64,000 nucleotides of DNA, taken from assembly GCA_027943335.1 (NCBI GenBank), contig BSBK01000963.1, positions 2,775,001-2,839,000 on the forward strand. The letters run 5' to 3'. The notes beneath the pieces are model-generated. The model was given only the letters and a program-made list of their open reading frames with translations, did not search any database and had not been told where the DNA came from. The translations under genes were made by a program, and so were the position numbers. Positions 37,762 to 49,683 of this stretch are shown here, piece after piece. How positions within the stretch are numbered: the first letter of the stretch is position 1; each line of letters starts with the position of its first letter. Source of the stretch: Chamaecyparis obtusa (lineage: Eukaryota > Streptophyta > Pinopsida > Cupressales > Cupressaceae).

Positions 37762-39740
37762 TGATAGAGTACAACTGTTTGGATACTTCAAAGGGAGAGA
37801 CTGATGATCAACGAGCCACAAAGGTATATGTGACATATTAAATCAGTTATTATATTGTCATTGATGTCAACTAGTTTTGACTATACTTATCATGTTAGTT
37901 ACAAACATCTAAAGAAGGAAATAATGGTGAAAGAACGAGATATTTACGTGAAGATGAGATGCATGAGAAAGATATTGCTCAGGATTAAATTGGGAAAATA
38001 CTGAAATATAATTTTTCAAATTTTCCTATGTTTTAGTAAATTGCATTTTTTAGGGTCTTCAATACATTTATCGGCTTGAATACCTTTCCAACGCATCAAA
38101 CAGTTCGCAATTCGGAGCTAGGACTAGAAAGTTATGCCTTCTCCAAGTGGACCTAAATTTTATATATGGTCTTTTTTATAATTCTTTATAGTTTGAATAG
38201 TTTATTTGTAATAAATATTATGATGGCTCTTCATTTCATTTCCAAGGGATTCTGATGACCCTTGGGATCCATCAAATTTGTATAAACTTCAATATTCAAA
38301 TAGAATGGAGCACTTTTTGGTTTGCAATCTTGTTGATCTTCTCAATTTTCGTGTTGAATTCTACAATACTGCAGGTATCACACCAAGTATTGTAATCTAG
38401 TTTCATAAATCAGATCAGATATGATTATGGTATTCATTCAGTAACTTATTGATGAGTCTGTGACATTATGTTAGTGATTTGATTGTATTACATAATTCTA
38501 TTATAAATTTAAGATCAAGAATGAACAAGTTCATGTGGTCGATAAATAAAGAACTTAGTATACACCGAGTTGAAATAGTGTACACCAAGCAAGTGTAGTG
38601 TATATCGAGTACAATATTAACTAAGTTAAAAGTCACCGACACATCATGGTATTGATCAAGTGAAAGAAATAAATAGAACATATGATTTCTGACTAAAGAT
38701 GATGAGCTAGATAAATATGGATAATTCTAAGGTTAAAGATAAAGTTTTTTATGATGATCAAATAGCTGACAAAATTCAAGGATGATCAGATGATGGAGAA
38801 TGAAATGTGTTAAAGACACAAGTTTCGAGGAAGGTTGAAGTGACAAAATTAATGACCAAGATTAAGAGGCAAAATCTATGGCTAAGAAGAAAATGGTTTA
38901 TTATGTCTATTTAAGGAGACAAGAGATTCATAATTAATTCTGAAATGCACGTGAGAATATTGCATTCATGTGAAGCTGCTCAGACAAGTTGAAGACAAAA
39001 CCAAGAAAATATGCAGACAACATCGAGTGTTAGAGAAAGGAATTAACTAAGCATAACAAATTTGGAGGATACAAAGGAATTGAATTGAGTATATTGGCCA
39101 TAGGCATTTTGAGCTTAGCATAGATCTAAAAATCTGCAAAAAAAATTTGTATTTGAATCAGATCATTTATTGTTGCATTCTAACCATTGCTATAGATAAA
39201 TCTCTTAATTGAGTGCAACTTAACAATCTTTATATTTCATCATGGCATTCAATGAATGTTTATTATTTTCATGTTGACCACGTAGTGAATGTTTGGTCAT
39301 GGAGAACTGTTAGTGATAAATCATCTAACTAGGTCACACCTTACAATGTGTTATTGTAACCTTTAATAGGGTTGGCTCTTCCGATCTCACTTCAGAAGAG
39401 TGAAATTATTTCAAGTACCAGTCACGAGTGGTTTTTCCCCTAATAGGGTTTCCACATTATAAAATAAGTGTTATATATGTATGGATGTGATGATTTGTTA
39501 TTTTACTTTACACATTACAATTACTGATTTGATCGGTATATACACTAGTTAATTTACTGGTATTCGGTTAATGAACAGAAAGGCATAGTTAAAGTTTTAT
39601 CGAGTTGTTTAATATATTTGAAATATTTATTTTATACATCTAGAAGTATTTGGTATTGTAGGATAACTGGACTTAACTCATTCATCCGCCCGCCCCGCGC
39701 TCCCCGCCCCTCCCGCCCCCCCTCTCACAGTTATCTAACA
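37762..39740 (+). repeat. Copia 5' LTR (with extra segments)
   Basis: 1979 bp. A TATA-like CTATTTAAGG is at about 38908-38917. The 447-bp segment 37976-38422 is absent from the 3' LTR. Confidence 0.92.
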
Positions 39741-39742
39741 AT

Positions 39743-39754
39743 TAGTATAAGAGT
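39743..39754 (+). promoter_or_regulatory. Degenerate Met-type PBS
   Basis: TAGTATAAGAGT two bases after the LTR, recognisable as a mutated TGGTATCAGAGC. Confidence 0.7.
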
Positions 39755-39804
39755 GAGAGTTCTTGAAGAAAGAAGTTTGAAGGACTTAAGTAAAAGATCA
39801 CAAG

Positions 39805-40830
39805 ATGTATAAGAGAGAGGTGCCAAAGCTGAACAAAGATAACTTCTCAACATGGAAAAGAAGAATGAATTTATATCTATCAAGGATTGGTGATTCTGTA
39901 GCATACTACTTGGAAAATGAGTTTATCACACCCACTAGTCCTTTGACTGTCACATAGATGAAAGAAAGACAAAAACATAATGCTATGATGATTGAGATTG
40001 CTTTTTCTTTATCAAATGTTGAATTTGAAGACATTAAGATATGTACAACTGAAAAACAGATGTGGGACAAGCTTACACTAGTTCATGGAGAAGATGTGAA
40101 CGTGCTAAGGGATAAAGATGAAAGCCTAAGAGGTAAGTTTGATGACATGAAAATGAAAGAAGGTGAAAACATCACTCAGTACAACAACCGAATCAGGGAG
40201 GTTGTGAATGCTACCTAAGGAGTAGGTAGAAGTATTGATGAAGACATTGTGGTGAGTAAAATTCTTAGAACCTTGTTACCTGTCTATGCTATTAGAGTCT
40301 CTAAAATTCATGAAATGAGAGCAGCTCTTGGTAATAAAATTTCACTTAATAGTTTGATTGGAAGATTGACTGCATTTGAGTTTAACAATTATGACAACAG
40401 TATTGTACCTACGGTAGAATCTGTATTTATGTCATCTCTGAAAATTGGAAATTCAAGTAACAGACATAAGATAAGGAATGAAAGTGAAAGTGAAAGTGAA
40501 GAGGATGAACTTGATGAAATTGAAGCATTAATGGCTAGAAGACTACAAAAAGGAAAAGGAAGATATAGAGGTAAACTACCCTTGGTATGTTTTAAATGCA
40601 AAGAGATTGGTCATATTTATGCAAGATGTCCTAACAAGAAAGAAGATGAGAAAACAAGTAAAAGATCTAATCAAAGGAAGAATGACATAAGAGATTACCA
40701 AGATCACAGAGGAAATCGACAATATGGAAACAGAGACAACCGAGACTACAAAGATAAAGGAAAGAAGACATGTTACCTAGTTGAAGATTACAATGATGAC
40801 ACCGAGACTGAGACTGATGAAGACACATAA
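39805..40830 (+). pseudogene. Copia gag with zinc knuckle
   Basis: One reading frame from ATG 39805 to stop 40828-40830 (about 341 codons), broken by two in-frame stops (39955-39957 and 40216-40218). It opens MYKREVPKLNKDNFSTWKRR, the usual start of plant copia gag. It then runs through the capsid-like region (MWDKL...HGED, then MKEGENITQYNNRI) and a basic region to the zinc knuckle CFKCKEIGHIYARC at 40588-40629. The tail is charged (KEDEKTSKRSNQ, then RDYKDKGKK). Gag packages the element RNA into particles. With two stops the full protein would not be made. The frame continues in phase into the protease. Confidence 0.93.
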
Positions 40831-40985
40831 GTGGTATTTGTGGAATTGAAGGAAGACTTTGAAGAAGAAGAAAGGTGTTTTGGAACAACACTTATTTCTA
40901 AAGTTAGTAAGAATTATATTTAGATTATTGATAGTGGCTACACACATCATATGACTGGTGTTCTTTCTAAGAAAAAATTGAATAT
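40831..40985 (+). pseudogene. Copia protease
   Basis: In the same frame as gag after the stop at 40828, the sequence reads VVFVELKEDFEEEE, then, after a stop at 40921, IIDSGYTHHMTG. DSG (40930-40938) is the aspartic-protease catalytic triad, though the usual Ala/Cys position after it is Tyr. The frame shifts soon after 40985. The protease would cut the gag-pol polyprotein. Confidence 0.85.
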
Positions 40986-41060
40986 CTTGAACATTATAAT
41001 GGTGGTTTTGTGAAAACGGGAAATGATACACCTTGTCCAGTGAAAGGAAAATGATCTATA

Positions 41061-41870
41061 TTGTTGAATAATAAGATCAGATGTGAGAATGCATATTGGT
41101 TGAAAGGACTTAATTATAATTTGTTAAGTGTAGCACAACTGAATAATACAGGTCACCGAGTTGTATTTGAGAATAGAAAGGTGAAATTATATGATGAGAC
41201 TGGAAAGTTGGTCGGTACTAGTGAACAATCAAAAGGTAACTTATTCTATCTAGACAATGTTGAAACTTCTTGTTTATTGGCTAAAAATGAAGATTTATGG
41301 TTGTGGCACAAGAGGTTATGTAATGTGAACTTTGACAACATGGTTAATATTAGTAATAAAAGAAGAGTTAGAGGTTTATCGAGCATATCTAAACCTGACC
41401 ATGTAATGTGCAAATAATATCAAATGGGTAAGATGTCAAAGTCTATTTTCAAGAGAAAACATCACTCATCTAATGCTATTTTGGAGTTAGTTCATACTAA
41501 CTTGTGTGGTCTTATGAGAACTTAGAGTTATTATGAAGACAAATATTTTATCTTGTTTCTTGATGACTTCTCTAGAATGATGGCTATCATGTTCTTAAAA
41601 GAAAAATCAGAAGCTTTCAAAATGTTTAAATGGTATAAAGAAAAAGTGGAAAAAGAAAGTGGTAAGGAATTAAAATGCTCAAGGTCAAATAGAGGTGGTG
41701 AATTTATTTTTGATGAGTTCACTAATTTTTGTAATGGGCATGGAATTAAAAGATATGTATCTGCATTGAGAACACCCCAACAGAATGAGATTACTGAAAG
41801 GAGAAATAGATCAATTATTGATTGTTCTAGAAAACTGATGATTGCAAAATATGTTGCACAAATGTATTGA
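41061..41870 (+). pseudogene. Copia integrase with pre-integrase zinc domain
   Basis: 41061-41417 carries the gag_pre-integrase region, with LNYNLLSVAQL, WLWHKRL and the cysteine of HVMCK before a stop. A second frame (41553-41870) has the catalytic core: FLDDFSRMM with the first Asp, then SNRGGEF where functional elements have SD.GGEF, so the second catalytic Asp reads as Asn. It ends PQQNEITERRNRSI with the catalytic Glu. Integrase joins element DNA to the target. Stops near 41415 and 41525 and the Asp change mean this copy is inactive. Confidence 0.9.
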
Positions 41871-42380
41871 AGAGAAGTTGTTAGTACTTATATTTACACA
41901 CAAAAATGAGTTCAACTGAAGAAAGAATCAAACAAGACACCTTATGAATTATGGTATGGTTACACACCTAATGTGAGTTATTTTAGAATATTTTGAAGTA
42001 GATGTTACATTCTGAAAGATGATAGAAATGGGAAATTTGATTCAGAAGGTGATGAAAGGATATTTCTAAGATATTCTATTAAAAGCAAGGCTTATAAATG
42101 TTTGAACAAGGCTACTAACTAGATGATTAAAAGTGAAAATGTGACAATTGATGAGTTTGCATAAAGCAATGATGAAGAAAGAAAAAAGGAACCGAAAGAC
42201 TATGGTAGATTTGTTTACATTGAAGAACCTGAAACTCTACCCGAGAAACAGAGTAATACTACTGAGCAACAATATTTACAGACTGAGCATCAACAAGTAG
42301 TTACTGATGAAGATAACGATCATGCACCGAGTGGAGAACACATTGAAGAATAGAGATTTGGACTTGTACTTGCAAAATAT

Positions 42381-43170
42381 GTGAGAATACACCATCCACA
42401 AGATCAAATAATTGGAGACAAAAGAGTAGGAATGATGACTCGAAGTAAGTTAAGAAATAACACATGTTTAGTTTGTGAATTTGAGCCTAAAAAAATTAGA
42501 GATGCATTGGAAAATGATGAATGGATTAAGGCAATGAATGAAGAGATTGAGAAAATAAATAAAAATAAGACATGGACATTGGTACCAAGACCGAAAGACA
42601 AAAATATAATTGGAACCAAATCGATATTCAAAACAAACTGAATGAGAATGAAGATGTGACAAGAAACAAAACTATGAAAAGGTTATGCACAAGAAGAAGG
42701 AATTGACTATGGAGAAACTTTTGCACCCGTTGCTAGACTTGAAAGAGTAAGAATATTGCTTGCATATGTTTCTTACAAAGAATTTAAAGTTTATCAGATG
42801 GATGTTAAATCTATATTTCTAAATGACACACTTGATGAAGAGGTATACATTGAGCAACCTAAAGGTTTTGTTGATCCTAATTAGAGAAACATGGTATGTA
42901 AGTTGCACAAAGCATTATATGGACTAAAACAAGCACTAAGAGCATGGTATAAAAGACTCCATTCCTATCTCATAAGTATTGGATTTGTTAGAACAAGTGA
43001 CAACAACAATTTGTATTTGAAATATGAAACTGATGACAAGATTCTTATTGCTGAAATATTTGTTGATGATATCATATTTGGAGGACATGATAATTTATGC
43101 AAATCTTTCACTGTTGAAATTAGGAAAGAATTTGAAATTTCGATGTTTGGTGAGATAAAAAAATAAATTT
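42381..43170 (+). pseudogene. Copia reverse transcriptase
   Basis: Mostly one frame with stops near 42639, 42657, 42672 and 42883. The RT order is clear: WIKAMNEEIEKINKNKTW (thumb entry), [27 protein letters not shown] with the first catalytic Asp, [26 protein letters not shown], and FVDDIIFGG with the catalytic Asp pair at 43062-43070. The last domain ends around EFEISMFGEIKK before a stop at 43164. The order integrase, then RT, identifies Ty1/copia and excludes Ty3/gypsy. Confidence 0.94.
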
Positions 43171-43947
43171 GGATTGTAAATATTACAACAAAAGGAAGGC
43201 ATATACATAACACAATCAAAGTACATCAAATAAGTATTGAAGACATTCCGTATGGAAGATTCAAAACCAGTTGGTACACCTATGGTCACCGGATACAAGC
43301 TAACAAAGGATGACAAGTCAACCGAGGTAAATCAAACTTTGTATAGATCTATGATTGAAAAATTAATGTAAGTTGTGCATAGTAGACCAGATATTGCACA
43401 TGCGGTTGGAATTGTAGCTAGATTCTTTGCTAATCTTAAATAATCACACATGACTGTTGTGAAAAGAATTTTGAGATACTTGAAGAAGACTAAAAATTAT
43501 AGTTTATAATATAAGAAAGAAGGCAATTTTGAACTGAAAGTTTACAATGATTTTGATTGGGCTGGAAACATTGATGATAGAAAAAGCACTACTGGTGGAG
43601 CATTCTTTTTAGGAGAAATATTAGTTACTTGGATAAGTAAGAAACAAGGATGCATTTCTTAGTCCACTGCAGAAGTAAAATACGTTGGTGTTGCTGCTAA
43701 TTGTTCAAATATTGCATGGATAAAGAAACTATTGGAAGGTATGAATGAGGAGATAATTGATCCAGTGATAATCTATTGTGATAACACAAGTGCAATTAAT
43801 ATTTCTAACAATCCAGTCATGCATGCAAAGACAAAGCATATTTCTATAAAGTATCACTACTTGAGGGAACAAGTTCAAGAAAATCCAGCCAGATTGGAAT
43901 ATGTGAAATCACAAGAGAAACTTGCTGATATATTCACTAAACCTTAA
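43171..43947 (+). pseudogene. Copia RNase H
   Basis: After a frameshifted bridge (43171-43500, where SRPDIAHAVGI can be read) the RNase H domain is recognised. DDRKSTTGGAFFLG is near 43572-43613, then WISKKQGC, STAEVKYVGVAANCSNIAWI, and IIYCDNTSAINISNNPVMH. The end, LREQVQENPARLEYVKSQEK...DIFTKP, stops at 43945-43947. It matches the RNase H fragment at 865-1530 closely in motif wording, so the two are related families. Confidence 0.92.
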
Positions 43948-44504
43948 CTAAAGGACACATTTGAATACTTGAGGAGTAGACTAGGGGTCCATCCCCTGTC
44001 GAACAATCACTACGGTGATATGAGGTTACATCAACCTGTACTTTATTAGAAGATCTAATGATGTTGATGCATGATGTTCACACTTTGGGATTTCTAAGGT
44101 TGTGAAAGATGGAAGACAAGCTGAAATTGCATATTAGTACATGCAAGGTACTAGAATCTGAATTGAACAACAAAGATATTGATTTGGATACTCCATAGTT
44201 GATTATTTTCATTTTTGAATTGTTGTCAAAGGGAGAGAGATTCATTGAAATATCTATCTGCAGGGAGAGATGATTGCATGAAATACACGAGAGAGAGAGA
44301 ATGAGAGAGAAATTACATAAAATATTTAGGAAAGATCTAAAAAGAGACATATTACATACAGTGAGAGCATTGATGGTGTATAGTGATTAAACATATTAAA
44401 TGCATAAGCTAGGGAGAGTTTATTGAGTCACAACATACATACAGAGTTGTAGACAGATGTTTGGTATTTTATGACATATTTCATATTGTGTTGCCATCAA
44501 TGCC
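43948..44504 (+). other. Copia 3' internal untranslated region
   Basis: No coding signal. Contains GAGAGAGA-rich purine stretches at 44236-44320 and ends at the polypurine tract. Confidence 0.7.
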
Positions 44505-44516
44505 AAAGGGAGAGAT
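44505..44516 (+). promoter_or_regulatory. Polypurine tract
   Basis: AAAGGGAGAGAT directly before the LTR start TGATAG. Confidence 0.85.
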
Positions 44517-46016
44517 TGATAGACTACAACTGATTGAATACTTCAAAGGGAGAGACTGATGATCACCAAGACACAAAGGTATTTACGACACATTAAATCA
44601 GTTATTATATTATCATTTGATGTCAACTAGTTTTGACTGTACTTATTATATTAGTTACAAACATTTGAAGAAGGAAATAATAGTGAAGGAATGAGATATT
44701 TACATGAAGATGAGATGTATGAGAAAGATATGGATATGGTATTGATTGGGTAACTTATTGATGAGTCTGTGACATTACGTTAGTGATTTGATTGTATTAC
44801 ATAATTTTTTTATGAATTGAAGATCAAGAATGAACAAGTTCATGTGATCGGTAAATGAAGAACTTAGTATACACCAAGTTGAAACAATGTACACCGAGAA
44901 AGTGTAGTGTATACCGAGTACAATATTAACTGAGTTAAAAGTCACCGACACATCACAGTATTGACCAAGTGAAAGAAATAAATGGAACATATGATTGCCA
45001 ACTAAAGATGATGAGCTAGAAAAATATGGATGATTTTGAGGTTAAAGATAAAGTTTGTTATGATAATCAAACGACTAAAAAATTTCAAGGATGATCGGAT
45101 GATGGAGATTGAAACATGTTAAAGACATAATTTTTTAGGAAGGTTGAAGTGGAAAAATCAATGGTCAAGATTAAGAGGCAAAATCTATGGCTGAGAAGTA
45201 AAAAAATTATTATGTCTATTTAAGGAGACAAGAGATTCATAATTAATTCTAGAATGCACGTGAGAAGATTGCATTCATGCAAAGCTGGTCAGATAGGTTA
45301 AATACATAACCAATAAAATCTGTAGACAACTCCGAGTGTCAAAGAAAGGAATTAACCAAGTAGAACAGAGTTGGAGGATACAAAAGAATTGAATTGAGTA
45401 TATTGACCAGAGGTATTTGAGCTTAGCATAGATCTGAAAATATGCAAAAGAAATTTGTATTTGAATCAGATCATTTACTGTTGCATTCTAACCATTTCTA
45501 CAGATAAATCTCTTAACCGAGTGGGACTTAACAGTCTTTATATTTTATTATGACATTCAATAATGTTGATTTTTTTCATGTTGACCCCATAGTGAATGTT
45601 TGGTCATGGAGAACTGTTAGTGATAAATCCTCTAACTAGGTCACACCTTACAGTGTGTTATTGTAACCTTTAATAGGGTTGGCTCTTAACTGAACTCACT
45701 TCAGAATAGTGAAATTATTTCAGGTACCGGTCATGGGTGGTTTTTCCCCTAATAGGGTTTCCACATTAAAAATCAAGTGTTATATGTGTATGGATGTGAT
45801 GATTTGTTATTTTACTTTACACATTACAATTACTGGTTTGATCAGTATATACACTAGTTAATTTACTGGTATTTGGTTAATGAACATAAAGGCACAGTTA
45901 AAGTTTTATCGAGTTGTTTAATAGATTTGAAAGATTTGTTTTATACATCTGGAAGTATTTGGGAGTGTAGGATAGTTGTACTTAACTAATTCATCCCCCC
46001 TCTCAGTTATCTAACA
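44517..46016 (+). repeat. Copia 3' LTR
   Basis: 1500 bp, TG...CA. TATA-like CTATTTAAGG at about 45217-45226. Followed by the ATTTG duplicate. Confidence 0.93.
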
Positions 46017-46021
46017 ATTTG

Positions 46022-46204
46022 TTCATGTGTGTTATGTGTTTATGGTTGAAATAATTTACTTTATTTTACTTTCATTCAACAATAAGTTGTTAAGTCTATA
46101 CATGCAAAGTCAGATCTAAGATTTAAAAGGTAAAAAATTATTGAAGCTTAAAGTTTTATAAGGCACTGATTCACCCCCCCTCTCAGCACCTTAACTTTCC
46201 AACA
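46022..46204 (+). mobile_element. Element E: 5' LTR, second part
   Basis: Continuation of 36724-37761 after the copia insertion. Ends GATTCACCCCCCCTCTCAGC...TTTCCAACA, the standard copia-like LTR end of this window. Confidence 0.8.
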
Positions 46205-46206
46205 AT

Positions 46207-46218
46207 TGGTATCAAAGC
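46207..46218 (+). promoter_or_regulatory. Element E primer-binding site
   Basis: TGGTATCAAAGC, two bases after the LTR end, the same Met-type form as in the TRIM. Confidence 0.9.
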
Positions 46219-46268
46219 TGAGTCTCTTATTTAGAATTTTGACTGCTTGAGAGGAAAAATTTGAAGAG

Positions 46269-47514
46269 ATGGAAAACTATAGGTATGAAAAGGTGATTGA
46301 GAATTTGAACATAGAACTAAAATTTGCAAAAGATCATATTGATGAACTGAGAAGGAAGTTGAAGCATTCACTAAGAAAGAAAAAGGAGTTAGCCCATCAA
46401 TTGAAAGATACCCAAGATCAGGTTGAAGAACTTTATGAATAATCAGAAGGAAGATTGTCTGATGAATTAGAAGCTTCTCTATTAAAATTGATGGAAAAGA
46501 ATAAAACCCTAATCAAGAAAGTAAAATCATTGAAGAAGGAACAAGAAGCTCAATCAGTAAGAATGTGTGAAGTCCTGGAACAAAAGAGAAAAGATGAAGA
46601 TGATAAGAGAATGATAGAAGATGAGAAAAGACAAATAAGTGCAAGATTGGATGAGAAAGATGTGGAAATATAGACGTTGACACAAAATCACTATGATATG
46701 ACAAATCAATTACTCGGTGTTAATCATGAGATTGCAGGGAAGGTGGAAGAGCTTGTTGGACTGAGATCAAAAAATGAACAACTAAAGAATGAGCTGAAAA
46801 TTGAAAAAGAAATCAATAAAATTTTGAAAAGAGCTGAGAAAAGTATAAGGAAACTGAATGAACAGTTGAGATATCAAAGAAGACTGAGAGATATCATTGG
46901 ATTAGGCTTTACCGAGAACTCTACAACTGAGAAAAGAGACTCATCTAAACAAGAAAAGAAGAGAAATGTGTATACAACTCCACAACCTAAGAAGACAACA
47001 TGGTATCACTATGGAAAATTGGGCCACACAACAAATGTGTGCAGGAGAAATGTTGGTAAGTCATTTTCTACTCCTAAAATTGATGAATACTATTATAACC
47101 GCAACAAGTATGGTCATCAAGAATTTGAGTGCAGGCCCAAATTTAACAAGACTCCAAGGAAAAAAAATTGATGGTTACTGCTACACATGCAATAAGTATG
47201 GACACAAATCACAAGATTACAAATCACATAAGAAGTATAAGTGGATTCCAAATAGACAAAGGAATACTATCACCTAGGATTACAACACAAGGATTACATG
47301 TATAGCTTGTGGAAGATATGGTCATATTACAGAAAATTGTACAAGATTGCACATGAGAGCAAATACTAGTACTTGGAAGACTTCTGGCATGAAATGTTTT
47401 TATTGTCACAAGGTCGATCACTTGAGAAAAGATTGTAGGTACCAAGCGTATGCACCCAATGATGGAGACTCTAAAGGAAAAGGTATAGTAAATGTAGATG
47501 ATATTCATAATTAA
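46269..47514 (+). pseudogene. Element E ORF1: coiled coil plus five zinc knuckles (gag-like)
   Basis: Begins at ATG 46269, about 50 bp after the PBS. The first 300 or so residues are Glu/Lys/Leu-rich with heptad spacing (LRRKLKHSLRKKKELAHQLK; ELKIEKEINKILKRAEKSIR), a long coiled coil. Five CCHC-type knuckles follow. Two are degraded (WYHYGKLGHTTNVC near 47000 and YYYNRNKYGHQEFEC near 47092), a third lacks its last Cys (CYTCNKYGHKSQDY near 47180), and two are intact (CIACGRYGHITENC near 47299 and CFYCHKVDHLRKDC near 47395). Stops at about 46440 and 46671 and a shift in an A-run near 47165 break it. The usual copia gag capsid motifs are not seen. A nucleic-acid-binding structural protein is the likely role. 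Confidence 0.8.
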
Positions 47515-48091
47515 ATGAGCATAATATGGAGAAGAAAGACTGAATATAGTGGAACGTCAGCTGGATTATTTGGTGACACCTCATCATCTAGATCAGGTGA
47601 CTCCACAACTACAAACTAAACCATACAAGTAGGTATGGGAAATCTATTTGATTTTTTTTATCATACTAATTTCCTCACAATCATGAATTGATATCCAAAT
47701 CAACATATTGTGAGATGTAATAGGATAACTCTTATAGTTGTGAAAGTTAGTATGGTCGATAAGCATAACCGAGTAAAATGGATGGTTGGTGGAGAAGTAT
47801 TGAGTAAATGAGCAAATATTGGCGGTCGATGTGATTATTAGTCGGTAGATCTGAAAAAGAGAATTTATTACACATTACCTAACCCTAAATGTCCTTTTCA
47901 ATATAAAAAGGAGGATAGACACTTCATTTGATACCTTACAATCGAAGAACACTGAAGAGAGATTTGAACATTTAGATTTTGAGCTGAAACAAGTGAATCT
48001 TTTAGCTATTTGAGTGATCAAGTGTGAGAATTCGAGTATGCCTGAGTCATTTAACTGTTACATGATGAAGTCCTAGATAATCAATTTCAAA
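47515..48091 (+). other. Inter-ORF region of element E
   Basis: No protease, integrase or RT motif in any frame. It contains a good TATA box (TATAAAAAG at 47902-47910) and a leader-like stretch up to the ORF2 ATG at 48092. Confidence 0.6.
47902..47910 (+). promoter_or_regulatory. Possible internal promoter TATA box
   Basis: CAATATAAAAAGGAGGATAG resembles the TATA regions of the LTRs here (CTATATAAGGAG, TATAAAAGGAGG). It lies 182 bp before the ORF2 ATG. Confidence 0.45.
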
Positions 48092-49683
48092 ATGGCATCT
48101 AGTGCAGTAAAAAAATAAGGTATCCAAGGTTGCAGAACCTATTCTGATAAAGAGAACAGATTATGAGGAGCTGAATTATAAGTTATATCCTGAAGTTGCT
48201 ACAAAGACTGATGAGACCAGAGCACTTTCATCATTGCCTTCTAGGGTTTTACTGGTTTTAGATATTAGATTGTACATTCACTGCAAAATTAGTGAGATAT
48301 GTGAAAATAAAATTCAAGATGCATACACGGCATTATGTGTGGATGGACAACTGAAATATGAGCACACACATTTGAAAATGAAGGGCTTGAATCATGCCCT
48401 ACATTTCTTGAAAGTTTTCAAAGATGAATAGATAAGAATTGTTATCAGTCGAGTGTACGAGAAATCAATATGGCTTGAAGGTCCAATTAAGATCATAAAG
48501 GATGTAATGCACATGGTTGTTGGATACCCAATTGCCTAGAAAGAAAAAGAAGTAAGAGGCACCAAAGACAAAGATAGAGAAGCATATTGGAGTGACATGG
48601 GATGGTCGAGGTCTCTGAGTGTCTACAATCAATTATGCAAAAACTAAGTTTGCTACATGTGTTATTGTATATAGAATCTACCAGTCTAGCAAACCAAATA
48701 GTGTACCATGTGGTGCTATTGATTTAGCATACAAAATTGTGAAGAAAGGATTCAAGGTAGATATCATCGAGATACTTCTGAAGAAATTAGAAGATAAAAT
48801 GCATACTATTCAAGTTTCCAAGACTAACACATTGAAATATGGATCATTATTGGTATGTATTTTCTTCTACTTGCAAAATTTATTTTCTTCAATTGGTGAT
48901 GTGAACTGGAACACAGATAGGCCTGTTATATATCAGATTAATGATTACATTAATGGTCTGGGTGAGAATTTTGACAAAGAGATGAGTGAGTATTTTGCAA
49001 AATTTAAGGCTAGAATGCACCAAAGATATAGGATTCTCCCACAGCTAGTCGAAAACCACAAAGATACAATTTATTTCCTAGCTGATACTAACACATGTCT
49101 CATTAAAGTTGTAGAACTGAGAATTTCATGGATGGAACCAATGGGTTATGAGATTGACATTGATTGAGCTACACTTGTTATTGAAACCTTGTTGAAACAA
49201 CCCTTAGACAGGAATGCCAAACTATTTGGGATATTTGAAGAGGCTAAGAAGAGAATAAGGCTTGAAATATTAGCTCCCAAAATTGAAAAAAAAATAATGA
49301 TAATGATAAACACATTAGAGGAACAATTCGATGAAGATAAGGAAAAGTTGGTTGATTAAGAAACCAAGGGAAAAGAGACTAGGGAAGAAGAAATAAAAGA
49401 AGAAATGCCTAAACCAAAGAGGGCTAGAAAGGAACTACTAGAGGAAAATATTAGTCCTAAGGCTACTAGGTCAAGGACTAAAGCTGAATCAACCCCCACA
49501 CCGCCTTATAAAAGAGGTAGGGGAAAAATTATTGTACTTGAGGAGAAACAAACCAAAATAAAAACCTATTAGAAAAGGAAGTACATACAACAGTCAACAC
49601 CTAAGACAATGAAGAAAAAAAAGAATGAGGATAGCAAGAGGGTCAAATTAGATGACGATGGTCAATTCAAATTTGTTAAGAAT
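48092..49683 (+). pseudogene. Element E ORF2, first part, unknown function
   Basis: An ATG at 48092 (MASSAVKK) is followed by a shift, then a frame reading PILIKRTDYEELNYKLYPEV and on to 48431, then more broken frames. A 182-codon stretch (48619-49167) is well kept: SVPCGAIDLAYKIVKKGFKV, SLLVCIFFYLQNLF, and YQINDYINGLG. After 49330 the protein becomes very basic (KPKRARKELL; YKRGRGKIIVLEE; KKKKNEDSKRVKL), like a nuclear-targeting or nucleic-acid-binding tail. It is broken at 49683 by element F and continues in frame at 56149. I do not recognise a catalytic motif. Similar extra ORFs are known in some plant retrotransposons, but the assignment here is open. Confidence 0.65.
49679..49683 (+). 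other. Target-site duplicate of element F, left
   Basis: AGAAT, matched exactly at 56144-56148. Confidence 0.93.

Larger units (their letters stand above)
37762..46016 (+). mobile_element. Nearly complete Ty1/copia retrotransposon, nested in element E's LTR
   Basis: An 8.26-kb element with both LTRs (37762-39740 and 44517-46016), a degenerate PBS, all gag-pol domains in copia order and a polypurine tract. An exact 5-bp duplication, ATTTG, sits at 37757-37761 and 46017-46021. The LTRs begin TGATAG and end CTAACA. The 5' LTR is about 480 bp longer: about 447 bp extra between AGATAT repeats at 37970-37975 and 38417-38422, and a C-rich expansion at about 39688-39722. Coding sequence carries many stops and several frameshifts, so it is no longer autonomous. 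Confidence 0.95.
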
